Source: Bartonella krasnovii (GTDB lineage: Bacteria > Pseudomonadota > Alphaproteobacteria > Rhizobiales > Rhizobiaceae). Taken from it: a stretch of 64,000 bases of DNA. The stretch's first letter is position 1, and the number at the start of each line of letters is the position of its first letter. A program made the translations under genes and the position numbers. Positions 9,754 to 20,119 of the stretch are shown here, piece by piece. The stretch lies in contig NZ_CP031844.2 of NCBI RefSeq assembly GCF_003606345.3, positions 496,001-560,000 of the forward strand. Direction: 5' to 3'. The notes beneath the pieces are model-generated. The model was not told the DNA's origin, did not search any database, and worked only from the letters and a program-made list of their open reading frames with translations.

Positions 9754-11262
9754 ATGAAAGAGTTGCGATTTTATAATACGCTGACACGTAAAAAAGAAAA
9801 TTTTATACCAATAGATCCGACAAAAGTACGTCTTTATGTTTGTGGTCCAACAGTTTATGATTATGCGCATATAGGAAATGCACGACCTGTCATTGTTTTT
9901 GATGTTTTATTTCGCTTATTGCGCCATATTTATGGAAAAGATCATGTTCTCTATGCGCGTAATATTACAGATGTCGATGATAAAATTAATGCACGCGCCG
10001 CTTGTGAATATCCAAACGCATCACTGAATGATGCTATTCGTCAATTAACAGAACGCACATATTCTCAGTTTCAACAAGATACAATGGCGCTTGGTTGTCT
10101 ATTGCCAACCAGCCAGCCACGCGCAACCGAACATTTAGAGGAGATGCGCGCTCTCATCGAAAGATTACTTGAAAAGGGTCACGCTTATAAAGCGGAAAAT
10201 CATATACTATTTTCTATAAGGAGCGTAAAAAATCCACCCCATTATGGGGCATTTGCAAATCGTTCTTTAGATGAAATGAGGGCTGGGGCGCGTATCGATG
10301 TTGCTGCTTATAAAAGGGAGGAGATGGATTTTGTTTTATGGAAACCTTCTCTGGAAGGAGAGCCAGGCTGGGAGTCACCGGCTGGAATTCCTGTTTTAGG
10401 TCGTCCAGGTTGGCATATTGAATGTTCAGCAATGTCAATGGCAAAGTTATTAGCACCTTATGGTGGTGGTTTAACTTGTGATGATCCGACAGCGAATATT
10501 TTTGATATTCATGGTGGTGGACTTGATTTAATTTTTCCTCACCATGAAAATGAGATTGCACAAAGTTGTTCAGCTTTTGGGACGGAGCGAATGGCTAATT
10601 TTTGGATGCATAACGGCTTTTTACAAGTTGAAGGCAAAAAGATGTCGAAAAGCTTTGGCAATTTCATAACCATTCGTTCTGTTTTAGAGAACAATTTTTT
10701 AGAATTTAACGGTGTTTTAGCCGATGAAATGAAAGAAAATTGGGCGGGTTTGTCTGCACGTTTTTCGATGCTCCAAACGCATTATCGTGAACCATTAAAT
10801 TGGACAGTGCAGCGTTTAATGCAATCGAGCAGTGAATTGTATCGTTGGTATGAATTGCTTCGCAGTAAAAAGAGTATGATGGAAAACAATGAAGCGATAG
10901 ATGATACTTTGATAGATGCCCTTAGTGATGATCTTAATACGCCCAAAGCATTTACTCTTTTGCGAAAATTTTATAAAGCAGAAGATACTTTAGCTCTTGC
11001 TCATGGCATGAATATATTAGGACTATTACGACAAGAATGGATTAAAGAAATAGACTGTCCATTATTTATAAAAAAAACGTCTCTTGATTCAAAATTTATT
11101 GATCAGCGCATTGCCGAAAGATTGCGGCTTATCCATAATAAAGAGTGGGAAGCTGCGGATACAATTCGTGATGAGCTTGCAGCTAAAGGGGTTCTCTTAA
11201 AAGATAGTAAGGATCCGCAGAGTGGTGAGCGCATAACCGTGTGGGAAGTAAAACGATTCTAA
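9754..11262 (+). CDS. cysS: Cysteinyl-tRNA synthetase
   Basis: This class I aminoacyl-tRNA synthetase charges tRNA-Cys. Key signatures are [16 protein letters not shown] (zinc-ligand Cys30 and the HIGH-like HIGN at 39-42), [30 protein letters not shown] and KMSKSFGNF. Three ATG codons follow one another at 9748, 9751 and 9754. The last is best spaced from GGAG at 9743-9746. At 502 aa it is slightly longer than the usual 460 or so, through insertions before the anticodon-binding domain. Confidence 0.95.
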   Translation: MKELRFYNTLTRKKENFIPIDPTKVRLYVCGPTVYDYAHIGNARPVIVFDVLFRLLRHIYGKDHVLYARNITDVDDKINARAACEYPNASLNDAIRQLTERTYSQFQQDTMALGCLLPTSQPRATEHLEEMRALIERLLEKGHAYKAENHILFSIRSVKNPPHYGAFANRSLDEMRAGARIDVAAYKREEMDFVLWKPSLEGEPGWESPAGIPVLGRPGWHIECSAMSMAKLLAPYGGGLTCDDPTANIFDIHGGGLDLIFPHHENEIAQSCSAFGTERMANFWMHNGFLQVEGKKMSKSFGNFITIRSVLENNFLEFNGVLADEMKENWAGLSARFSMLQTHYREPLNWTVQRLMQSSSELYRWYELLRSKKSMMENNEAIDDTLIDALSDDLNTPKAFTLLRKFYKAEDTLALAHGMNILGLLRQEWIKEIDCPLFIKKTSLDSKFIDQRIAERLRLIHNKEWEAADTIRDELAAKGVLLKDSKDPQSGERITVWEVKRF

Positions 11263-11302
11263 TTTCCCTATTCCAGCAGTTCTCATAAATTAAAGGGAGA
11301 AT

Positions 11303-11977
11303 ATGATGGAAATTTTATATCACTATGGATATATCGTGCTTAAGCTGGCTGTGGGTCTTGTTGCCTTCCTATTTATTCTAAGAACGACGGGTCGTGGAAG
11401 CCTTAGTCAGATGACACCCGTTGATCTGGTCAGCAATTTTGTTATGGGAGGTATTATTGGAGGAGTCATTTATAATCAGAATATTAGTAGCATTCAATTA
11501 TTGCTTGTTTTACTGATTTGGCAAGCCTTAATTACCTCTTTTAATTTTTTGGCACGCTATTCAGTTTTTTTTCGCCACCTTATTGCAGGGCGGAATGTCA
11601 CATTGGTTTTAGATGGGGTCTTTCAAATGGATAAGATTAAAAACTTAAGGCTCAATGTTAATGATCTTATTGCGATGTTACGTCTTAAAGGGTGTCACTT
11701 ACATGAAGCTGCTTTTGTGCGTTTGGAAACCAATGGTGATTGTACTGTTATTAAAAAGGAAGAGGGGAAGAAATCGACGATTGTCGTAGAAAACGGTGAA
11801 GTTATTGATGATGGTCTTAAAGAGATTGGTAAAACAAAAAAGTGGCTTCAGGCAGAATTGAAAAAAAAGCATATAAAAGTTGAAAATTTATTTGCAGCAG
11901 AATGGTATGAGAATACAGATCAAAATAATAAACTGTATCGTGGATTATTTCTTGTTCCTTTTTCAAAAAAAGTCTAA
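11303..11977 (+). CDS. DUF421/YetF-like membrane protein
   Basis: This 224-residue protein has about three N-terminal membrane segments (residues 8-28, 40-58 and 62-80) followed by a soluble domain with RNVTLVLDGVFQMDKIKNLR and a DLIAMLRLKG helix. This matches the YetF/DUF421 family of inner-membrane proteins of poorly defined function. The charged C-terminal tail (AELKKKHIKVENLFAAEW) is cytoplasmic by inference. It starts 40 bases after cysS, with GGGAGA at 11294-11299. Confidence 0.8.
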   Translation: MMEILYHYGYIVLKLAVGLVAFLFILRTTGRGSLSQMTPVDLVSNFVMGGIIGGVIYNQNISSIQLLLVLLIWQALITSFNFLARYSVFFRHLIAGRNVTLVLDGVFQMDKIKNLRLNVNDLIAMLRLKGCHLHEAAFVRLETNGDCTVIKKEEGKKSTIVVENGEVIDDGLKEIGKTKKWLQAELKKKHIKVENLFAAEWYENTDQNNKLYRGLFLVPFSKKV

Positions 11978-12084
11978 CCTTAAACAATGAATAGGTAGCT
12001 TATTGAAAAGTGTAAGAAACTTATAAACAACCACAGGGGGGTGTTTTGCCTTTTTCGTGTGGATGATAGAGAAGTAAGGGCTTT

Positions 12085-13968
12085 ATGAAACGCAATGAAA
12101 TGACAAAAACTGTGTCATCTGATACAGGGAAAACTCTGCACACACTTTATAATTTATGGCCTTATATGTGGCCAGCGGACCGGCGTGATCTAAAAATACG
12201 TGTACTATGGGCTATATTTTATCTTATTTTGTCCAAGCTCGTTCTTATATCTGTACCGTATTTCTTTAAATATTCTACGAATTTGCTTGATACAAACTTT
12301 CAGCTCCCTGAATGGTTTCCATCCAGTTGGATTATTCCTATCATGCTTGTTTTGGCGTACAATATTGCTCGTATTGTGCAGGCTGGATTAAATCAATTGC
12401 GCGATTCCCTTTTTGCAACCGTTGGTCAACACGCTATTCGTCAATTAGCTTATAAAACCTTTGTGCATATTCATGAGTTATCTTTACGATTTCATTTAGA
12501 GCGCCGAACTGGTGGGCTTTCTCGCGTGATTGAGCGTGGGACAAAAGGAATTGAAGCAATCGTAAGGTTCTCAATTCTCAATACCGTACCGACAATTTTA
12601 GAGTTTATATTAACCGCCCTTGTATTTTACATCAACTACGGATGGCATTATCTTCTCATTGTTGTTGCAACGGTTTTTTTATATACCTTTTTTACCATTA
12701 AGGCGAGTGATTGGCGTATTCGTATTCGGCAACAAATGAATACAGCAGATACTGAAGCAAATACGCGCGCGGTTGATTCTCTTTTAAATTTTGAAACGGT
12801 CAAATATTTTGGCAATGAAACTCTAGAAGCCGATCGTTTTGATAATTCTATGGCAGGTTATGAAAAAGCCGCAACAAAGATTTGGACATCATTAAGCTGG
12901 CTTAATTTTGGTCAGGCTCTTATCTTTGGTATTGGAATGACGATCATGATGCTAATGTCAGCTTATGAAGTTTTTTATAAGACACAAACTTTAGGGGATT
13001 TTGTTTTCATTAATGCCCTTTTAATGCAACTTTCCATTCCACTGAATTTTATTGGTTCAATTTATCGTGATGTTCGACAAGGTTTAACGGATATTGAAGC
13101 GATGTTCGATCTTTTAGATGTCCAGCAGGAGATCGTTGATAAATCGGATGCTAAACCGTTAGAGATAAGCGATGGGACCATTCGTTTTCATCAGGTAAAG
13201 TTTTCTTATGATTCGATGCGTCAGATTCTCAGAGATATTGATTTTGAAGTTCCTGGAGGAAAAACAGTTGCCATTGTCGGTCCATCGGGTGCAGGTAAAT
13301 CAACCATTTCTCGATTACTTTTTCGGTTTTATGATGTTGATGCAGGCTCTATCACAATTGACGGGCAAGATATTCGTGACATAACACAAAAAAGTTTGCG
13401 TGAAGCGATCGGCATGGTCCCACAAGATACGGTGTTATTTAATGATACAATTGCCTATAATATTCGCTATGGGCGCCCAAGTGCGACAGATGAAGAGATG
13501 CACAAAGCCGCTGAAATGGCACAAATATCAAAATTTATTGAGATATTACCAGAAGGTTTTCAGTCTATGGTAGGGGAGCGTGGTCTCAAATTATCAGGGG
13601 GGGAAAAACAACGTGTGGCTATTGCACGGACACTCTTAAAAGCTCCCCCACTTCTTATTCTAGATGAAGCAACAGCAGCTCTTGATACGGCAACGGAACA
13701 GGAAATTCAACAAGCATTGGATATTGTTAGCCGTGGACGCACAACATTGATTATTGCACATCGTCTTTCTACGGTTATCAATGCTGATGAAATTTTGGTT
13801 CTTAAAAGCGGTCGTATTATTGAAAATGGGACGCATACAGAGCTCTTACGAAAGAAAGGTTTATATGCTTCAATGTGGAATAAGCAGCTTGAAGCATCGC
13901 AAGCTGAAGAAAAATTACGTAAAATGCGTGAACAAGACGAGACGGGTATTGTTAGTCGTAAAAAATAA
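12085..13968 (+). CDS. Atm1/HMT1-type ABC transporter
   Basis: This 627-residue half-transporter has a six-helix permease domain in the first 330 residues and an ATPase domain after it. Walker A is GPSGAGKST, the signature is LSGGEKQR, Walker B is [12 protein letters not shown], and the H-loop is IIAHRLSTV. The permease segment ETVKYFGNE is characteristic of the Atm1/HMT1/ABCB7 branch, which exports glutathione-linked sulfur or metal compounds. It probably works as an inner-membrane homodimer. The exact substrate is not determinable. Confidence 0.88.
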   Translation: MKRNEMTKTVSSDTGKTLHTLYNLWPYMWPADRRDLKIRVLWAIFYLILSKLVLISVPYFFKYSTNLLDTNFQLPEWFPSSWIIPIMLVLAYNIARIVQAGLNQLRDSLFATVGQHAIRQLAYKTFVHIHELSLRFHLERRTGGLSRVIERGTKGIEAIVRFSILNTVPTILEFILTALVFYINYGWHYLLIVVATVFLYTFFTIKASDWRIRIRQQMNTADTEANTRAVDSLLNFETVKYFGNETLEADRFDNSMAGYEKAATKIWTSLSWLNFGQALIFGIGMTIMMLMSAYEVFYKTQTLGDFVFINALLMQLSIPLNFIGSIYRDVRQGLTDIEAMFDLLDVQQEIVDKSDAKPLEISDGTIRFHQVKFSYDSMRQILRDIDFEVPGGKTVAIVGPSGAGKSTISRLLFRFYDVDAGSITIDGQDIRDITQKSLREAIGMVPQDTVLFNDTIAYNIRYGRPSATDEEMHKAAEMAQISKFIEILPEGFQSMVGERGLKLSGGEKQRVAIARTLLKAPPLLILDEATAALDTATEQEIQQALDIVSRGRTTLIIAHRLSTVINADEILVLKSGRIIENGTHTELLRKKGLYASMWNKQLEASQAEEKLRKMREQDETGIVSRKK

Positions 13969-14081
13969 GGTGGGCAAAATGTAATCTATATCTTTATATG
14001 GAGCGATTAATTAAATACATAAAAGCGGGAGGAACAAAGAGATTTATTGCTTGTTTAAGTTTACGACGAATAGGAAATGAT

Positions 14082-14780
14082 ATGAGTATTCTACAATCTG
14101 TCCACAATAGCTTTGTCTCGATTCATAAAGAAGGCTATCCTTTTATTGTAGCATTTTTTGTTATTTCGCTCATTCTCGGTTGGATATGGAGTCCGTTATT
14201 TTGGTGTGGTCTTGTTCTCACGGTGTGGTGTATATACTTTTTTCGTGATCCAGATCGTGTGATCCCTTTAAATCCCAATTGGGTTATCTCGCCTGCAGAT
14301 GGGCGTATTTCATTTGTAGAATCATGTGTTCCACCTGAAGAATTAGGCTTAGGGAAAGATGAAATGGTCCGTATTTCTATTTTTATGGACGTTTTTTCAT
14401 GCCATATCAACCGTATTCCTATCAGTGGTACAGTAGAGTCTATTGTTTATCATCCAGGTCGGTTTACCAATGCGGAGTTTGATAAGGCTAGTCAGTTTAA
14501 TGAGCGGAATGGGATGGTCATTGAGAGCAAGCAAGGTAGAATTGCTATCGTACAAATAGCGGGGATGTTTGCTCGTCGGATTGTTTGTTGGTCAAAAGAA
14601 AATGATGCTGTTACCACGGGAGAACGATTCGGGTTGATTCGTTTTGGTTCTCGCCTTGATATTTATATACCAACTGAAATGAAATTGCGTGTTGCTGTTG
14701 GGCAGACAGCAATTGCTGGAGAGACAGTTTTAGGGTCTTTTGATGATAAGAGTTCTACAACGGACTTCAGATACGATTAG
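14082..14780 (+). CDS. psd: Phosphatidylserine decarboxylase proenzyme
   Basis: Psd decarboxylates phosphatidylserine to phosphatidylethanolamine at the inner membrane. The proenzyme self-cleaves to form a pyruvoyl cofactor. The cleavage site is the Gly189-Ser190 pair in [13 protein letters not shown]. Other family motifs are FFRDPDR, SPADGRI and [11 protein letters not shown]. Two N-terminal membrane segments are visible. ATG 14082 has AGGAAA at 14072-14077 and gives 232 aa, typical of the short PSD-A type. The longer frame from 13998 is less likely. It is followed 9 bases later by pssA. Confidence 0.93.
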   Translation: MSILQSVHNSFVSIHKEGYPFIVAFFVISLILGWIWSPLFWCGLVLTVWCIYFFRDPDRVIPLNPNWVISPADGRISFVESCVPPEELGLGKDEMVRISIFMDVFSCHINRIPISGTVESIVYHPGRFTNAEFDKASQFNERNGMVIESKQGRIAIVQIAGMFARRIVCWSKENDAVTTGERFGLIRFGSRLDIYIPTEMKLRVAVGQTAIAGETVLGSFDDKSSTTDFRYD

Positions 14781-14789
14781 GACGACACA

Positions 14790-15632
14790 ATGAAAAATTT
14801 TTCGCCATTTTCTTCATTCAATCCTGAGGGGCAGCATGATGATACTGCAAATCGGCGACGTTCACCTACATCAATGCGCTATGTTATTCCCAATATCATT
14901 ACTATTTTGGCAATTTGCGCCGGGATGAGCAGTATTCGCTTGGCTTTTGAGAATCGCTATGAAGCTGCTATTTTAATGGTACTTTTGGCTGCAGTTTTAG
15001 ATGGTGCTGATGGTCGCATTGCGCGTTTAATAGATGGTAGTTCATCTTTCGGGGCACAGATGGACTCTCTTGCTGATATTGTCAATTTTGGTGTTACCCC
15101 TGCACTTATTGTTTATTCCTTTATTTTGAATCAAGCACACCACATTGGTTGGGTTGCAGCTCTTGTTTATTGTGTTGCTTGTTGTTTACGATTAGCGCGT
15201 TTTAATGTGATGTTGGATAATACTGATGTCCCACAATGGCAGAAAAGTTATTTTGTTGGTGTTCCTGCACCTGCAGGAGCTTTACTCCTTTTATTGCCTA
15301 CCTATTTAGGTACTCTTGGTTTGGTCCCCAATTGGGGGTGGGCATTATTTTTTAGTCTTTATACAGTCATTATTGCTTTTCTTTTGATTAGTCGTTTACC
15401 AGTGTGGAATGCAAAGACAATAGATCAAAACTTGAGGCGTGATATCGTTATACCTTGCATGTTAGTCATCGTTATTTATGTCGGTTTTCTTGCAACCTAC
15501 ACATGGAAAACTTTATTGATTACAGCTATTAGCTATATGATTTTTCTTCCCTGTAGTTTTATTGCTTATAATAAACGGGCTGCTTTAGAAGAAAAAAAGG
15601 CTGATACTAAAAAAACTATTCAAGAATCATAA
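14790..15632 (+). CDS. pssA: CDP-diacylglycerol-serine O-phosphatidyltransferase
   Basis: PssA makes phosphatidylserine from CDP-diacylglycerol and serine, supplying the substrate of the adjacent decarboxylase. The CDP-alcohol phosphotransferase motif is complete: DGADGRIAR, then GAQMDSLAD (residues about 70-95). About eight membrane segments follow, and the C-terminus is a short lysine-rich tail. The length of 280 aa is typical of the type II membrane enzyme in rhizobia. The psd-pssA pair forms a two-step phosphatidylethanolamine operon. Confidence 0.93.
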   Translation: MKNFSPFSSFNPEGQHDDTANRRRSPTSMRYVIPNIITILAICAGMSSIRLAFENRYEAAILMVLLAAVLDGADGRIARLIDGSSSFGAQMDSLADIVNFGVTPALIVYSFILNQAHHIGWVAALVYCVACCLRLARFNVMLDNTDVPQWQKSYFVGVPAPAGALLLLLPTYLGTLGLVPNWGWALFFSLYTVIIAFLLISRLPVWNAKTIDQNLRRDIVIPCMLVIVIYVGFLATYTWKTLLITAISYMIFLPCSFIAYNKRAALEEKKADTKKTIQES

Positions 15633-15693
15633 ACTCTTCTGTTGAGAAGCGCAGGAAAGAGAAAAATTTATCTATTTACGTTTCAGATGATTA

Positions 15694-16446
15694 TCAATGA
15701 GGAGCATAATAATCCACAAACCGATTTTCACGGACATTAAAGAGTTTTCCAGTTTCCTTTAAATTAGGTGATAGCAAATGGACTATTTTTTTTGCAACCT
15801 CTTGTGGTGAGGGGAGCGTTTGAGGATCTTCGCCAGGCATAGCTTCAGCGCGCATGGCAGTGCGTGTGGCTCCAGGGTTAACACAATTAATCTTGATAGG
15901 GGTTTGTTTGAGTTCTTCTGCCCAACAGCGGGCAATCATTTCTAAAGCTGCTTTAGAGGCTGCATAAGCCCCCCAGAACGGGCGTGCAACATGCGCAACG
16001 CTTGAGGATAACAGGATAGCACGTCCAGCATCAGATTCACGTAATAAAGGCTCAACGGCTTTTATTAAGCGCCATTGGCTAAAAAGATTTATTTGAAAGA
16101 CATCTTCAAAGATCGTGTTTTCTATATGCGCTATTGGTGAGAGTGTTCCAAGGATTCCTGCATTTGCAACGACAATATCCAGTTTTTTCCAGCGATTGGC
16201 AATTGAGAGTGCCAGAGCCTCGATATTTTCCATATGATGTAAATCGAGCGGAACGAGGGTAGCAAGAGCTCCTTTTTCTTGGATTTGATTGTCCAATTCA
16301 GTCAGTCCGCTGACTGTTCGTGCAAGAGCAATAATATGAGCACCGCGTGCAGCAAGCTCGAGTGCCAAATAATAGCCAATCCCTCTTGATGCACCAGTAA
16401 CAAGTGCAACGCGCCCATGGAGACTAAAGTCACGTTTTGTCATCAT
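15694..16446 (-). CDS. SDR-family oxidoreductase
   Basis: This 250-residue protein is a classical short-chain dehydrogenase with a Rossmann fold: TGASRGIG near residues 18-25, NAG in VVANAGILGT, a catalytic Ser in LLSSSVAH, and YAASK supplying Tyr and Lys. The substrate cannot be inferred. It begins at the stop of purF (1-base overlap at 16446), so the two are probably co-transcribed. That neighbourhood is common in rhizobia but does not reveal its reaction. Confidence 0.85.
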   Translation of the reverse strand: MMTKRDFSLHGRVALVTGASRGIGYYLALELAARGAHIIALARTVSGLTELDNQIQEKGALATLVPLDLHHMENIEALALSIANRWKKLDIVVANAGILGTLSPIAHIENTIFEDVFQINLFSQWRLIKAVEPLLRESDAGRAILLSSSVAHVARPFWGAYAASKAALEMIARCWAEELKQTPIKINCVNPGATRTAMRAEAMPGEDPQTLPSPQEVAKKIVHLLSPNLKETGKLFNVRENRFVDYYAPH

Positions 16447-17939
16447 TAATCTCTTGTTTTAAGAACAGATGATTGATGAATTTTAGAGAAATTTTCTTGA
16501 TCAACCAGGTGCGTAGGATAATATCCAGTAAAATAATGGTCAGTAAATTGTGGATCGGCGTTATTTCGTTTTTCCCCTGCTACAGCAAGATATAATCCGT
16601 CCGTTGAAAGAAATTCTAAAGAGTCTGCTCCAATAAAATTGCACATAGATTTTAAATCTGGATATTGATTTGCTAAAAGACTTTCAGCTTTAGGTGTATC
16701 AATACCATAAAAGTCAGGATAGAAAATCATAGGGCTAGAGACACGCATATGAACTTCCTTTGCTCCTGCATCGCGAAGCATTCGTACAATTTTAAGCGAT
16801 GTTGTTCCTCGTACAATAGAGTCATCAATCAGAATAACACGTTTTCCTTCAATCACAGAACGGTTTGCCGAATGCTTTAACTTGACGCCAAAAGCGCGAA
16901 TTTGTTGTGTTGGTTCGATAAAAGTGCGGCCAACATAGTGATTACGAATAATACCAAGCTCGAAGGGAATTCCAATTTCTTGTGCATAGCCAATTGCGGC
17001 AGGTGTTCCACCATCTGGAACCGGAACCACAACATCCCCCTCACAAGGAGCTTCCTGCGCTAAACGGATTCCCATATTTTTGCGTGTTGTATAAACACTA
17101 CGCCCTCCAACGATTGAGTCCGGACGAGAAAAATAAACATATTCAAATAAGCAAAGTTTTTCTGGTTTTGCATTTTCTGGTTGTATAATTTTTTTCGTAA
17201 TTTTCCCATTTTTTTGTATTTCACATATGATGATTTCTCCATTTTTAACATCACGGACATATTTTGCTCCAATAATATCAAGGGCGCAAGTTTCAGAACA
17301 AAAGATAGGCTTACCATCAAGTTCTCCCATCACGAGAGGTCTAATTCCGGTTGGATCGCGTGCTGCAATAAGCTTTGTCCGTGTGAGTGCTAACATAGCA
17401 TATCCTCCTTCTACTTGCCGAATCGCATCAACAAAACGATCAGAGGAAGATTCATAACGTGAGCGGGCAATAAGATGGAGAAAAACTTCTGAATCTGACG
17501 TTGATTGACAGATAGCACCAGAAGCGATGAGTTTACGGCGCAATGTAAGACCATTGGTAAGATTACCATTATGCGCAATAGCAATACCTCCAACTTTCAA
17601 TTCAGCAAAAAGGGGTTGAACGTTGCGTAATGCCACTTCTCCAGTTGTTGAATAACGGGTATGTCCAATAGCACGATTTCCTGGTAAGCGCGCAAGCGTT
17701 GCAGGGTTTGTATAGTGATCACCAACAAGACCTAAATGCTTTTCTTGATGAAACATTTTATTATGGTAAGAAACAATACCAGCTGCTTCTTGCCCACGAT
17801 GCTGAAGTGCGTGAAGTCCAAGAGCGGTTAATGTTGCTGCATCCTCATGCCCAAGAATGCCAAAAACCCCGCATTCTTCATGAAGGGTATCATCATCTAA
17901 TGAAAATTTTTGACAAGAAATATCGCTTTTTATCATCAT
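16446..17939 (-). CDS. purF: Amidophosphoribosyltransferase
   Basis: PurF catalyses the first committed step of purine synthesis, converting PRPP and glutamine to 5-phosphoribosylamine. An N-terminal glutamine amidotransferase domain has nucleophile Cys23 (EECGVFGILGHEDAA) after a short propeptide, which is presumably removed. The GHTRYSTTG and AHNGNLTNG motifs follow. The PRPP-binding loop VILIDDSIVRGTT lies in the C-terminal half. The length of 497 aa is normal. It lies between the SDR gene and cvpA on the same strand. Confidence 0.95.
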   Translation of the reverse strand: MMIKSDISCQKFSLDDDTLHEECGVFGILGHEDAATLTALGLHALQHRGQEAAGIVSYHNKMFHQEKHLGLVGDHYTNPATLARLPGNRAIGHTRYSTTGEVALRNVQPLFAELKVGGIAIAHNGNLTNGLTLRRKLIASGAICQSTSDSEVFLHLIARSRYESSSDRFVDAIRQVEGGYAMLALTRTKLIAARDPTGIRPLVMGELDGKPIFCSETCALDIIGAKYVRDVKNGEIIICEIQKNGKITKKIIQPENAKPEKLCLFEYVYFSRPDSIVGGRSVYTTRKNMGIRLAQEAPCEGDVVVPVPDGGTPAAIGYAQEIGIPFELGIIRNHYVGRTFIEPTQQIRAFGVKLKHSANRSVIEGKRVILIDDSIVRGTTSLKIVRMLRDAGAKEVHMRVSSPMIFYPDFYGIDTPKAESLLANQYPDLKSMCNFIGADSLEFLSTDGLYLAVAGEKRNNADPQFTDHYFTGYYPTHLVDQENFSKIHQSSVLKTRD

Positions 17940-18014
17940 ATCCTTTCAGTTGTGATAGGGAGGAATCATCCACATCACATTTTACATCATTTAATTTTCT
18001 CTTCTTATAAAAAG

Positions 18015-18596
18015 CTATTCTCCATTTTTGAGAAGTATTTTTTCATGAGGGAGTTGCTTATTTGTATGTTTATCGCTGTCTTTAAACAAATTTTCTGCCT
18101 TTTCGAGAACGGATCCAAGATCTTTTGGGAGTATTTCCCAAACTTTTTGTCCCAGTGAATCTAAAATAGGCCTTGTTCTAGCATTTTTTAACCAGTCTGC
18201 TTGGTTCTCGGGTTTAATAAGTGCATTAATCAGCAACATACCGATGACCATAATCAGTAAACCGCGAAGTGCTCCAAAAATAAAACCAACAGTACGGTCA
18301 AGAATACCAATTCGACTATCAATAATAAAATCGGAGATTTTCATTGTAATAATTGAAGTAATAATGAGAACAATAATAAAAATTGTGACCAATGTTGTGA
18401 TCAATGCAATCATTTTATTAGAGAAATATTGTTCAAAGAAAGGCAAGACAGGTTTGAATAAAAACAGTGTCGTAACAGCTGCGATTGCCCAAGAAATCAA
18501 CGATAACACTTCACGTGAAAATCCTCGAAGCATAGCAAGAAAAGCGGACAACAGGATGATTACTACGACAATTCCATCAAGGATTGTTATGATCAT
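18015..18596 (-). CDS. cvpA: CvpA family membrane protein
   Basis: CvpA-family inner-membrane proteins, named from colicin V production, often precede purF, as here. The 193-residue protein has about four membrane segments in the first 130 residues (DGIVVVIILLSAFLAMLRGF, then AAVTTLFLF, then IIVLIITSIIT, then ALRGLLIMVIGMLLI) and a polar C-terminal tail. ATG 18596 is preceded by AAGGA. An upstream TTG is unlikely. The molecular function is not well defined. Confidence 0.85.
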   Translation of the reverse strand: MIITILDGIVVVIILLSAFLAMLRGFSREVLSLISWAIAAVTTLFLFKPVLPFFEQYFSNKMIALITTLVTIFIIVLIITSIITMKISDFIIDSRIGILDRTVGFIFGALRGLLIMVIGMLLINALIKPENQADWLKNARTRPILDSLGQKVWEILPKDLGSVLEKAENLFKDSDKHTNKQLPHEKILLKNGE

Positions 18597-18715
18597 TTGT
18601 TTGTTCCTTATATATAAAGTTGTGTTCTTTAAATCTGTGTGCAAATATATTTTTGTTAGGTTATTTTTTATTCTTATAGCAAGGATATTTTGTATTTTAT
18701 AGCGTTTTTTCTATA

Positions 18716-20113
18716 TTATCCCGCCTGTGATGTAGACCATTTTTTACTTGCGGTAAGAGTGGCAATAAGTTCGGGAAGGTCGGAGAAAGTTTTTTGTTGA
18801 AAATTGAGCGACTTCATCATTTCGGTTGTTGTCGTGGGATGAAATGCCCCCTGAAAGCCGAGTTTTTTTGCTTCATTGATGCGTTGGGTTGAATGTGCAA
18901 CAGCGCGAGTAGCTCCTGAAAGACTGACTTCACCAAAATATACATAATCCGTTGGTAAAGGGATATTGGCAAGAGAAGAGACCAAAGCAGCGGCTACAGC
19001 TAAATCAGCAGCGGGTTCTGATATACGATATCCACCTGCCACGTTCAGATAGACATCATGCTGTCCAAAACGAATGCCACAATGGGCTTCTAAAACAGCA
19101 AGAATCATAGAAAGACGATTTCCATCCCATCCGACAACCGCACGTCGTGGTGTTCCAAGGGAAGAGGGAGCAACAAGCGCTTGAATTTCCACGAGTATCG
19201 GGCGAGTTCCTTCCATGCCGGCAAAAACAGCTGCACCTGGAGCTTTTTCATTGCGTTCTCCTAAAAACAATTCGGATGGATTTATCACTTCGCGTAATCC
19301 TTTATCAGACATTTCAAAAACACCAATTTCATCTGTTGGTCCGAAGCGATTTTTTACAGTTCTAAGAATGCGATAATGATGGCCTCCTTCACCCTCAAAA
19401 TAGAGAACACCATCAACCATATGTTCAACGACCCGCGGCCCAGCAATTTGCCCATCTTTTGTCACATGACCAACAAGAACAACTGCGGCCCCTGTTTTCT
19501 TAGCAAAGCGTATCATAGCCTGAGCACCAATACGGACTTGCGTGACTGTGCCGGGTGCTGAATCTGCTGTATCTGACCATAAGGTTTGAATCGAATCGAT
19601 AATCACCATATCAAGATTTTTATGTTCGCTTAAGGTTGCAAGGATATCTTCAACATTGGTTTCAGCAGCAAGTTTTACCTCTGTATTATGAGCGCCAAGC
19701 CTTTGTGCGCGCAAACAAATTTGCGCAATAGCCTCTTCACCTGAGACATAGATAACATTATATCCTTTACGTGATAAAGCAGCTGCTGTTTGTGTGAGCA
19801 ATGTTGATTTTCCAATACCTGGATCACCACCAACAAGGAGCGCTGATCCACGGACAAAGCCCCCACCGGTAACACGGTCAAGTTCAGCGATACCAGAATG
19901 AATACGTGGAGCATCTTGGATATCTCCAGAAAGAGATGTGAGGGCTATAATGCGTCCTTTACGCGTATTCTGCTTAGGACCACTTCCTATGCCTCCATTT
20001 ATATTTTCTTCAATAAGGGAATTCCATTCTCCGCAGGCACTACATTTTCCTGCCCAACGGGAATGGACGGTTCCACAATTTTGACAGATAAATTGAATAC
20101 GGCTGCGTACCAT
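18716..20113 (-). CDS. radA: DNA repair protein RadA
   Basis: RadA (Sms) is a RecA-like ATPase that drives branch migration in recombination intermediates. The N-terminal C4 zinc motif is FICQNCGTVHSRWAGKCSAC. Walker A is GGDPGIGKSTLL, the RadA-specific KNRFG motif is present, and the C-terminal third is a Lon-protease-like domain (GGYRISEPAADLAVAAALVS). The length of 465 aa is typical. It starts 6 bases after dnaB in the same minus-strand operon. Confidence 0.95.
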   Translation of the reverse strand: MVRSRIQFICQNCGTVHSRWAGKCSACGEWNSLIEENINGGIGSGPKQNTRKGRIIALTSLSGDIQDAPRIHSGIAELDRVTGGGFVRGSALLVGGDPGIGKSTLLTQTAAALSRKGYNVIYVSGEEAIAQICLRAQRLGAHNTEVKLAAETNVEDILATLSEHKNLDMVIIDSIQTLWSDTADSAPGTVTQVRIGAQAMIRFAKKTGAAVVLVGHVTKDGQIAGPRVVEHMVDGVLYFEGEGGHHYRILRTVKNRFGPTDEIGVFEMSDKGLREVINPSELFLGERNEKAPGAAVFAGMEGTRPILVEIQALVAPSSLGTPRRAVVGWDGNRLSMILAVLEAHCGIRFGQHDVYLNVAGGYRISEPAADLAVAAALVSSLANIPLPTDYVYFGEVSLSGATRAVAHSTQRINEAKKLGFQGAFHPTTTTEMMKSLNFQQKTFSDLPELIATLTASKKWSTSQAG

Positions 20114-20119
20114 GGTAAT

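Noticed and set aside
17699-18158. Plus-strand frames opposite purF and cvpA
   Set aside because: Shadows of well-supported genes on the minus strand.
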